A stretch of 64,000 nucleotides of DNA, from NCBI GenBank assembly GCA_965116715.1, contig OZ220724.1, positions 1,922,001 to 1,986,000 of the forward strand, given 5' to 3'. Numbering within the stretch: position 1 is the first letter of the stretch; every line of letters begins with the position of its first letter. The notes under the pieces were generated by a model. The model did no database searches. It saw only the letters and a list, made by a program, of their open reading frames with translations, and was not told where the DNA came from. Source of the DNA: Poriferisodalis sp965116715. Its GTDB lineage: Bacteria; Actinomycetota; Acidimicrobiia; Acidimicrobiales; Poriferisodalaceae. This document shows, in pieces, positions 7,744 through 14,527 of this stretch. Made by a program: the position numbers and the translations under genes.

Positions 7744-8679
7744 TCAGCCGTCGAGGCGGAGCCGGTCGGCCGATCGGGTGACCCGCCGCCCGCCGCCGAC
7801 CTCGGTAGCGCGGTGGGTGTGCCTGGCCACCTCGAGCACACGCTCGACCGCGCCGGCGTCAGGCGGGTGATCGGTGCGCAGCCATGCACGGATGGCCCGC
7901 CGAGCCAGGGCCACCGGGGCAGCCCGCAGCTCGGATGCACTGGTGGGATCGATCTCGGCGGCAAGCACGTCGAGCAGATCGGCCTCAGCGGCCGCCAACC
8001 CCGACCCGCGCGCCAGCAGCGGCACCACGTCACGTCCTGCGATGTCGCACAGCAGCGGGATCAGCTCAGCCCGGACGCGGCTTCGCCAGAAGCGAGGGTC
8101 GGCGTTGGAGGGGTCACGGATCGGCTCGTAGCCGACCAGCTCGCACACCCGCTCGGTCTCGGTTCGCCGCAGCCCCAGCAGCGGGCGCCGGTCGGCTCTC
8201 ATGGCGGCGAGCGCATCCAGCGCGCCGCCGCGCAGCAACTGCAGCAACACCGTCTCCGCCTGATCGTCGGCGGTATGGCCGAGCAGCGCGTCGGGGCCGA
8301 GTGCAGCGTGGCGAGCGTCACGGGCCCGAGCCTGCAGATTGGCCCCTGGGGCGAGCTGGAGCTTGACGACACGCAGCTCCGCGCCGAGCCGGTCGCACAA
8401 GGCCCGCACCTGTGCGGCCTCGGCAGCGCCGTCGGGACGGATGCCGTGATCGACGTGCACCGCGGTGACCGCGGCGGGCGCGCTGGTGCTGCAGCGGGCA
8501 AACCGGCAGGCCAGCACCAGCAGCGCCGCCGAATCGGGACCGCCCGAGACGCCGCAGATCAGCTCGTGGCGTTCGGCGTCGCCGAAGGTGCACCGCTGCA
8601 GCAACAGGTCGAGCTCGTCGTCGACCCCCGGCGCCTCAGCTCCCTGGGCGCCGTGCGAGCCCTCAGGCAGCGGGGACAC
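7744..8679 (-). CDS. tilS: tRNA(Ile)-lysidine synthase
   Basis: Converts C34 of the CAU-anticodon tRNA-Ile to lysidine so that it reads AUA. The PP-loop motif GVSGGPDSAALLVLA is near residue 36, followed by VHVDHGIR and GHTADDQAETVLLQLLRG, all diagnostic of TilS. The product is about 311 residues, a short form as in many actinobacteria. The GTG at 8679 is preferred; it overlaps the end of the upstream metalloprotease gene by 17 bases, suggesting translational coupling. Confidence 0.92.
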   Translation of the reverse strand: MSPLPEGSHGAQGAEAPGVDDELDLLLQRCTFGDAERHELICGVSGGPDSAALLVLACRFARCSTSAPAAVTAVHVDHGIRPDGAAEAAQVRALCDRLGAELRVVKLQLAPGANLQARARDARHAALGPDALLGHTADDQAETVLLQLLRGGALDALAAMRADRRPLLGLRRTETERVCELVGYEPIRDPSNADPRFWRSRVRAELIPLLCDIAGRDVVPLLARGSGLAAAEADLLDVLAAEIDPTSASELRAAPVALARRAIRAWLRTDHPPDAGAVERVLEVARHTHRATEVGGGRRVTRSADRLRLDG

Positions 8680-9769
8680 GCTCCAGCCAAGTCTGAGGGT
8701 CGCGGATCTCCGCCATGGACGGCAGGTGCTCCACGCGTTCCCAGATGCGGTTGACCGCCCGGGGGCCACGCTCGGCCTCGATCTGGGCGATGAAGTCCTC
8801 GCCGGCTTGGTACTGCGCCAGCTTGGCCTCGATGCCCAGCAGGCGCTGGATCAGCCGGGCCATGCCGCGCACATTGCTGCGCCGATGCTGCATCACCACG
8901 GCAAACCGGTCGGCATCGGGGATGTGCCCGCGGGCAGCCCGCGCCATGGTGACATCGCCGTGCCCTTCCACCAAGCTCATCATGCCGCCCACCTGAGCGA
9001 TCAGCTCGCGCTGGTGCTCGGTGGCGAACACGGCGGCGAGCCCTCCCTCGCCCAGCAGGTCCTGACGGCCGGGGCCGGAGTTGCTGCGACGCAGGTTGAC
9101 GAGCGTGCGCAGGCCCTCGCGCATGCGTTCGGGATCGGGCTGGGCCTCGTCCACCAGCCCGTTCACCAGTTGCAGGAAGTGCGGCCGCAGCCACGGCACA
9201 CCGGTGAACTGCGAGCGGTGCGTCAGCTCGTGCAGCGCGAGCCACAGGCGGAACTGGGCCGGCACGAAGGCGTAGCGCTTCTCGGTGACCAGGATGTTCG
9301 GGCCGACGAAGTAGACGGTGTCGCCGGCGGTGCCGCTTGCGCCGTGTGATGCAGCCGTCTCGTCGTCCGACGCCCAGAGCAGGTCGTACTGGCCGAGCAC
9401 CCGGCGTGCCATCCATCCCAGCACCGAGCCCAGCTCGACCGCGCCCAGCGTCCGCGTCACCCGCCCGGCGGCGGCTGATCCGTCGGGATCTTCCGGCACG
9501 CCCAGCAGCGGCTGCAGCAGGCGCCGGAACGCGGCGATGTTCGCGTCGATCCAGCCGGTCCGGTCGATGACCTCGGCGTGAGCCTCTCCGGGAGTCTCCA
9601 GCCCGGTCTCGATGGCGACCAGTTCGGCCGCGACCGGCACGAACCGGGCGAAGTCGGCGCGCAGCGGTTCAGCGAGGTAGGACCGGTACAGCGGCTCGGT
9701 GCCCGCGACACGAACTGCGATTCGGCGCGCCAGATCCCAGTCGACGTGCTCGTCGGCGGGATCGCTCAT
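8663..9769 (-). CDS. Zinc-dependent metalloprotease-like protein (Rv3626c type)
   Basis: Belongs to the actinobacterial family labelled zinc-dependent metalloprotease or 'coenzyme F420 biosynthesis associated'. The HExxH motif is visible as HELTH in LWLALHELTHRSQF near residue 190, and the second half contains VEGHGDVTM, which may supply a further zinc ligand. About 368 residues from ATG 9769 (MSDPADEHVDW). It precedes tilS and hpt in the same order as in mycobacteria. The substrate is unknown. Confidence 0.8.
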   Translation of the reverse strand: MSDPADEHVDWDLARRIAVRVAGTEPLYRSYLAEPLRADFARFVPVAAELVAIETGLETPGEAHAEVIDRTGWIDANIAAFRRLLQPLLGVPEDPDGSAAAGRVTRTLGAVELGSVLGWMARRVLGQYDLLWASDDETAASHGASGTAGDTVYFVGPNILVTEKRYAFVPAQFRLWLALHELTHRSQFTGVPWLRPHFLQLVNGLVDEAQPDPERMREGLRTLVNLRRSNSGPGRQDLLGEGGLAAVFATEHQRELIAQVGGMMSLVEGHGDVTMARAARGHIPDADRFAVVMQHRRSNVRGMARLIQRLLGIEAKLAQYQAGEDFIAQIEAERGPRAVNRIWERVEHLPSMAEIRDPQTWLERVPAA

Positions 9770-9776
9770 CTCGGCG

Positions 9777-9911
9777 TCAGCGCTTGGGGTAGCGCGGCGC
9801 AACCACCTTCTGGACGTAGCCCGCGACCAGCTTGGCGACGGTCGCCACCGTCACCACGGTGAGCGGGACCGCCAACCAGTAGTGCCAGACCTGCGCACCG
9901 AGAAGCTCCAT
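9777..9911 (-). CDS. Small single-pass membrane protein (44 aa)
   Basis: A 44-residue ORF starting at ATG 9911 (MELLGAQVWHYW) has one hydrophobic helix of about 22 residues (LAVPLTVVTVATVAKLVAGYV) followed by a basic tail ending APRYPKR, an N-out/C-in type anchor. TAATAT lies seven bases before the ATG (9919–9924), so it looks like a leaderless start. It ends seven bases before the metalloprotease start and may be the first gene of that operon. Function unknown. Confidence 0.6.
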   Translation of the reverse strand: MELLGAQVWHYWLAVPLTVVTVATVAKLVAGYVQKVVAPRYPKR

Positions 9912-9918
9912 GGCGCAG

Positions 9919-9924
9919 ATATTA
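9919..9924 (-). promoter_or_regulatory. Putative -10 box of the small membrane protein gene
   Basis: TAATAT on the minus strand, seven bases before the ATG at 9911; no Shine-Dalgarno present. Confidence 0.45.
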
Positions 9925-10044
9925 GTGGCCACGCTCGGCGGAACCCCCTCGTGAGCGGTGACCATCTGGTCCGCGACTCTCCGGCTGGGGTGGCCGCAGA
10001 ATCGGCGTCACCTCAGGCGGGCGTCACCGCTGGGCCGCATTGTT

Positions 10045-10461
10045 CTAGGTGTGAACGGTGAAGGCCTGGCGGCGGTTGCGGCCGAATCGGTAGATCGAAT
10101 AGTCGCGGTCGAACGAGACCGCGTCGTGCACGCCGAGGCGCTGCATGATCGACCAGCTCGTCCGGTCGACGATCGAGAATTCTTGGTCCGCGAAGGCGTC
10201 GTGGATCTGAGCGGCGATCTCGAGGTCGGCCACGGTTGCCGGCTCGATGCGCGCCCCGCCGGCCCGCACGGTGCCCAGCAACTGCTCAGCGACTTCTGTG
10301 CCCAAGCGGCTCGCGGCAAGAAACCATGTCTCGACGAGGACATGGTCGCTGGTGAGCAGGGACCCGGAGAACTCGGTGAGGCGCTCGACAGCTCGAGGGT
10401 GATGAACGTCGCTGGCGTCAGCTGCGGCGTACCACGCCGAGGTGTCGACAAAGACATTCAC
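10045..10461 (-). CDS. vapC: PIN-domain ribonuclease toxin (VapC family)
   Basis: Toxin of a type II toxin–antitoxin pair, predicted to cleave RNA with Mg2+. The 138-residue PIN domain shows the acidic residues expected: D6 in FVDTSAWY, E in DHVLVETW near residue 44, D in FSIVDRTSW and D in AVSFDRDY. The gene overlaps its antitoxin by four bases (ATGA), typical of vapBC operons. Confidence 0.9.
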   Translation of the reverse strand: MNVFVDTSAWYAAADASDVHHPRAVERLTEFSGSLLTSDHVLVETWFLAASRLGTEVAEQLLGTVRAGGARIEPATVADLEIAAQIHDAFADQEFSIVDRTSWSIMQRLGVHDAVSFDRDYSIYRFGRNRRQAFTVHT

Positions 10462-10700
10462 CGCCGCGCCGCGCGGGCGGCGATCGCCTCGGCGGTGGCG
10501 TGCTTGCGGTCCACGGCGATGTTGCTGCCGCCGGAGTCTCCCATGCCGAAGATGGCGGAGATGTCGCCGCTGGCTGTGCAGTCGCTGAGATCGCGGTCGA
10601 TGAGGCGGCGAATGTACTCGGCCATGCTGATGCCCAATTCGGCTGCCCTGCGCTTGAGCAGCGCGTGCTGCTCGGCTTCCACGGCAATCTGTGTACGCAT
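10458..10700 (-). CDS. vapB: Ribbon-helix-helix antitoxin (VapB family)
   Basis: Antitoxin partner of the adjacent PIN toxin and probable autorepressor. The 80-residue protein starts with a short beta strand (RTQIAVEAEQHALL) and two helices (RRAAELGISMAEYIRRLIDRDL), the ribbon-helix-helix DNA-binding pattern. The rest is the toxin-binding tail. TATGAT lies eight bases before the ATG (10709–10714), so transcription may be leaderless. Confidence 0.88.
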   Translation of the reverse strand: MRTQIAVEAEQHALLKRRAAELGISMAEYIRRLIDRDLSDCTASGDISAIFGMGDSGGSNIAVDRKHATAEAIAARAARR

Positions 10701-10708
10701 AGCACTAC

Positions 10709-10714
10709 ATCATA
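10709..10714 (-). promoter_or_regulatory. Putative -10 box of vapBC
   Basis: TATGAT on the minus strand, eight bases before the antitoxin ATG at 10700. Confidence 0.4.
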
Positions 10715-10873
10715 ACAGCAGCCTGACGGCAACATACGGGGTCACGCGCCGAGGCGGTGTCCGTCAGACGTCTGCGCGGCAGCGCTAGCCTCCGATCCGC
10801 GCGAATCACTGGCCGCAACCGCACCTAGAGGCCGACAACCAGGGGTTGCGCACCACGTTTCGCACCAACTCCT

Positions 10874-10945
10874 GCCCGAGTAGCTCAGTGGCAGAGCGGC
10901 TCTCTCGTAAAGAGCAGGTCGTGGGTTCAATCCCCACCTCGGGCT
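10874..10945 (+). tRNA. tRNA-Thr (anticodon CGT)
   Basis: Folds as a cloverleaf: acceptor stem GCCCGAG/CTCGGGC, D-arm with TAGCTCAGTGGCAGAGC, anticodon stem GCTCT/AGAGC with loop CTCGTAA (anticodon CGT, reading ACG), and T-arm GTGGGTTCAATCCCCAC. The discriminator is T and CCA is not encoded. Confidence 0.93.
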
Positions 10946-10990
10946 CGCCGGCCGCCGCAGAACCGTCTCGAGAGTGATGCCTGAGCGGTG

Positions 10991-12283
10991 TCAGCGGCCG
11001 AGGCGGATGAACAGGCAGCTCAGCGCCAACCGCTGGTTGGCGTTGAAGCGCAGCGCCTCGGCGGCCTCGCCGATGGCCTCCAGCTGCCCAGAAGCTGCAT
11101 CCGCCCCCAGGCGGCCGTCGCCGGCTTCCTCCCGGATCTGCGAGGCCATCACCTCCAAGCCCATCGTGAGCTCGTCGGTGCGCACCCGGCGCAGCTCGCG
11201 GCGGTGTCGCTCGTCGAGCGAGCTGCGGCCCGCATTCGTCCCGTACAGCTCTGCCTGCTCGTCGGCTGCTGCTCGCTCCGCCTCGTGGCGGGCTTCGAGC
11301 GGCGCTGCCGCTTGCTCGGCTACCTGCAGCGCTGCATCAACTGCCGTCATCGCCACAGAAGCTGTGCCGTCCAGGGTGTTCCGCAGGCGTCGCCACATCT
11401 CGATGCGCACCGCAGCGTCGTCGTCGGAGGCGAGCAGCCGGGCCCGGTCGATCGAGCCGCCAGCCGCAGCCGCAGCGAAGCCGGCCCGGCCGTGCTCGAT
11501 GCCTTCGGCGATGAGCAGTGCTTGCAGATCGGCATCGCCCAGCGCTTCGAAGTCGACGCGTACGCAGCGGGAGGCCAGCGTCTCCATCGACCGGTTCACC
11601 TCCTCGGCGAGCAGCACGAACGCACACGACGGCGGCGGTTCCTCGACGGACTTGAGCAAGATCGGCGCGCTCAGCGCGGCACGGTCGACGTCGCAGAGCA
11701 CGATGACCTTCTGCTCGCCGGCAACAGGCGCCGCTGCCGCCGCCCGCACTGCCTCGCGGGCCTGCTCGGCTGTCATGGCGGCGCCGACGCGGTCGAACAC
11801 GAGCAGATCGGGATGCTGCTCTGCGAGGGCGAGGCGGCGCTCGCGTTCGGGAGTCGCGCTGCGGGCCGCCAGCAGTTCCCCGGCGAAACGGCACGCTGCA
11901 CCGCGCAGGCCAGCGCCGGCGGGGCCGACGAACAGGTAGGCCGGCAGCGGCGAGTCGAGCGCTGCCCGCAGGCGGTCGACCGCAGCCGGCTGCCCGACGA
12001 TGCCGTCCAGCAGGTTGCCGACCGGTGCCTCGTCGACGGGGGGCGCGGCCGCCGGCGCCAAGGGTGGTTTGGGCGCAGCGACGGCCGGTGCTGAAGGCGG
12101 TGGTGGCGGATCAGGATCCGCGTCGGGCGTCGGTTCAGGCGCAGGCGGTGGCGAATCGGGCACCGTCGCCGTTGCATCGCCGAAGTCGAACAACGACAGT
12201 TCTGCCGGTTCGGCGATGTCGGCTGCATGGCCGTCGCGGTCGCCGTCGCCGGCGCTGCCGTCGTCGCCAGGCGTGGTGGCCAT
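10991..12283 (-). CDS. holB: DNA polymerase III delta' subunit
   Basis: Clamp-loader subunit that helps place the beta clamp on DNA. After a proline/alanine/aspartate-rich N-terminal ~95 residues, the AAA core begins at GNLLDGIVGQPAAVDRLRAAL with FVGPAGAGLRGAACRFA as the P-loop region. The Walker lysine is replaced, as expected for the non-hydrolysing delta' subunit. EQKVIVLCDVDR and LLKSVEEPPPSCAFVLLAEE (sensor region) match the family. It lies nine bases after tmk, a common pairing. The low-complexity N-terminus is unusual. Confidence 0.85.
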   Translation of the reverse strand: MATTPGDDGSAGDGDRDGHAADIAEPAELSLFDFGDATATVPDSPPPAPEPTPDADPDPPPPPSAPAVAAPKPPLAPAAAPPVDEAPVGNLLDGIVGQPAAVDRLRAALDSPLPAYLFVGPAGAGLRGAACRFAGELLAARSATPERERRLALAEQHPDLLVFDRVGAAMTAEQAREAVRAAAAAPVAGEQKVIVLCDVDRAALSAPILLKSVEEPPPSCAFVLLAEEVNRSMETLASRCVRVDFEALGDADLQALLIAEGIEHGRAGFAAAAAGGSIDRARLLASDDDAAVRIEMWRRLRNTLDGTASVAMTAVDAALQVAEQAAAPLEARHEAERAAADEQAELYGTNAGRSSLDERHRRELRRVRTDELTMGLEVMASQIREEAGDGRLGADAASGQLEAIGEAAEALRFNANQRLALSCLFIRLGR

Positions 12284-12292
12284 GGCGGCGGC

Positions 12293-13039
12293 CTAGCCCG
12301 CCATCGCGGGGTGCTCGTCGATCGCGGCTCGCACTCGCTCGGCCACTTCTTCGACGCTGCCGGTGGCGTCCACGAGCACCCAGCGATCAGGCTCGGCGGC
12401 GCACAGCTCGCGGTAGCTGCGCCACACGCGCAGCGCGAACTCGAGTTCCTCGCCCTCGAGCCGATCCGGGCCCTCATCGGGCGGTTCATCATCAGGCTGA
12501 TCGCCGCCCTGTCCCGATTCCGGTCCGCCTTCCAGCAGCGACATCTGCTCGCCGCCGACCCGATCCAGACGGTGCACGCGACGGTCTGAATCCGCCAGCG
12601 GCACATCGAGCAGCACGACCACGTCAGGCAGGATGACATCGGGCAGATCGCCGGCGGCCCTAGCGGGCCTGCGGCAGGCGTAGTCGGTCAATGCCCGCAG
12701 CTCGTCCAGCGGCAGCCCTCGCCCGTAACCCTGGTAGGCCAACGTGGAGCCGTAGGACCGGTCGGTGACCACGTCGCGGCCCGCCTCCAGCGCCGGCGCC
12801 ACCACGGTTGCGATGTGCTGTGTCCGATCAGCGCAGAACAGCAGCGCCTCGGTGCGTGCCGACGGTGCCTCGCCGGGCGCGGCGTGCAGCAGCACCTCCC
12901 GCAGCGCCTCGCCGAGCGGCGTCCCTCCGGGCTCGCGGGTGAGCACAGCATCACGGTGCGATGCCAGCAACTCGGCCTGGGTGGACTTGCCGCTGCCGTC
13001 GAAGCCCTCCAGCGCGATGTAGCGGCCACGGTCAGTCAT
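12293..13039 (-). CDS. tmk: Thymidylate kinase
   Basis: Phosphorylates dTMP to dTDP. The P-loop GFDGSGKSTQAELL is near residue 12, REPGGTPLGEALR near 36, and VVTDRSYGSTLAYQGYGRGL corresponds to the DR(Y/S) motif. The region after VVLLDVPLADSDRRV carries an acidic, proline-rich insertion (GDQPDDEPPDEGPDR) in or near the LID, making the protein (248 residues) longer than usual. Its start overlaps the MFS gene stop by four bases and holB follows, so the three are one operon. Confidence 0.92.
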   Translation of the reverse strand: MTDRGRYIALEGFDGSGKSTQAELLASHRDAVLTREPGGTPLGEALREVLLHAAPGEAPSARTEALLFCADRTQHIATVVAPALEAGRDVVTDRSYGSTLAYQGYGRGLPLDELRALTDYACRRPARAAGDLPDVILPDVVVLLDVPLADSDRRVHRLDRVGGEQMSLLEGGPESGQGGDQPDDEPPDEGPDRLEGEELEFALRVWRSYRELCAAEPDRWVLVDATGSVEEVAERVRAAIDEHPAMAG

Positions 13040-14514
13040 GACGCATTCTCGCCCGATCCCGTCGATTGCGGCGCCCGGCGGCCCTCACCGCGGCGAGTGC
13101 GAAGCGACAGGCCGGCCAGCACTCCGGCCATCAGAATCAGCAACGCCCCCAGCCACAACGCGCCCCGCACGCCGGGCAGCGCCAGCGCCGTGTCGCCGAA
13201 TCTGATCTCGTTGTCGAACGCGACATCGAAGAGCCACTGGAAGCCGTCGGACAGGAACCCGCCGGCCGCCATGGAGATGAGCAGGCAGAACCGCACCAGC
13301 GTGTACATCGCCGCGAAGACCCGCCCTCGCAGCACCTCTTCCACGTTCTCGTGCAGCAGCGTCAGCCCGGTGACGTACACCGAGCCGGCCGCCAGCCCCA
13401 ACAGCAGCACGCCGCCGAGCACCAGCAGCGTGATGGATGCCGACGCAGCAAACAGCAGCGAAGCACCCGCCAGGAAGACCGAGAACACGAACAGTCGGGC
13501 ACGCCCTTCGGCTGCAAGAGCGGATTGGCGGCCGAGGTAGTTCGCGGCGCTCTGCAGCAGCGTCACCAGCGCCACCCCGCCGCCGACGCCCAGGCCCATC
13601 GCCACCAGGATGGAGCTGAAGCCGGCGCTGCCCGCACCGAGCACTTCGTCGTTGAACACCGCGCCCAGCGGCACCAGCATCCCGCCGCCGATCATGCCGG
13701 TACCCAGACCCACCAGCACGGCACGCACCTGCGGGTTCAGGGCGATGAAGTCCCAGCCTTCGCGCAGCTCGCGGAAGCCTTGCCGCCAATCGATACGGCG
13801 ACCGGTGTCACGCTTGCGGTGCGCCGCGGTGATGTGCGGCGACAGCGGCAGCGTGGCGATGATCGCTGCGGCGATGAGGAACGTGGCCGAGTCGAGCACC
13901 AGCGACATCTCCACCTGGCCGATGTCGGTCCAGCCGATCAGCTCGCCCAGCTTGGCCATGAGGGCGAAAGCGCCGGCGCCCAGCGGGAACGTACCGTAGG
14001 CAGCCACCAGGCCCAGCGAGTTCGCTGCGGTGAGGTGCTCGGTGGGCACGATGTTGGGGACGATCGCCTCCTTGGCCGGACTCCACAGCGACGTCGCCAG
14101 CTCGAGCGCCAGCGATGCCAGCACCAGCAGCCACACCCGGTCGATGAACGGGATGGTGAGCAGCACGCTGGCCCGCACGATGTCGCAGATCACCAGCAGC
14201 CGCTTGCGGTTGAAGCGGTCCACGATGATGCCGCCGGCCGAGGCCAGGAAGAAGCCGGGCAGCACCCGCGCGGTGACGACCAGCGCGATGGCCGAGCCGG
14301 GCTGATCGCCGCCGATGCGCCGCGCCACCTCGATGGTGGCGAGCAGCCCGATCCAGTCGCCGAAGGAGCTGACGACTTGCGCGACCCACAGGCGCAGGAA
14401 GCCCGGTGCTGCGAACAGGCCCGGCCGCGGACCGGGACCGGTTTCCTGCGTCGCGTTCTCGGGCTCGGATGAACCCGAGTCTTCGAACGACGGGTTCGAG
14501 CTCTCCGAACTCAT
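13036..14514 (-). CDS. Major facilitator superfamily permease
   Basis: A 492-residue integral membrane protein with about 12 hydrophobic segments; an acidic, serine-rich cytoplasmic N-terminus (about 35 residues) precedes the first segment LFAAPGFLRLWVAQVVSSFGDWIGLL. The pattern FGDWIG...GSAIALVVTARVLPGFFLASAGGIIVDRFNRKRLLVICD is that of the MFS_3/enterobactin-exporter-like group. The substrate is unknown. It starts 13 bases after the topA stop and overlaps tmk by four bases. Confidence 0.85.
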   Translation of the reverse strand: MSSESSNPSFEDSGSSEPENATQETGPGPRPGLFAAPGFLRLWVAQVVSSFGDWIGLLATIEVARRIGGDQPGSAIALVVTARVLPGFFLASAGGIIVDRFNRKRLLVICDIVRASVLLTIPFIDRVWLLVLASLALELATSLWSPAKEAIVPNIVPTEHLTAANSLGLVAAYGTFPLGAGAFALMAKLGELIGWTDIGQVEMSLVLDSATFLIAAAIIATLPLSPHITAAHRKRDTGRRIDWRQGFRELREGWDFIALNPQVRAVLVGLGTGMIGGGMLVPLGAVFNDEVLGAGSAGFSSILVAMGLGVGGGVALVTLLQSAANYLGRQSALAAEGRARLFVFSVFLAGASLLFAASASITLLVLGGVLLLGLAAGSVYVTGLTLLHENVEEVLRGRVFAAMYTLVRFCLLISMAAGGFLSDGFQWLFDVAFDNEIRFGDTALALPGVRGALWLGALLILMAGVLAGLSLRTRRGEGRRAPQSTGSGENAS

Positions 14515-14527
14515 GGCACTCAGCAGG

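Noticed and set aside
13066..14472. A 468-residue frame opposite the MFS permease
   Set aside because: Histidine/glutamine/arginine-rich antisense shadow of a membrane protein gene.
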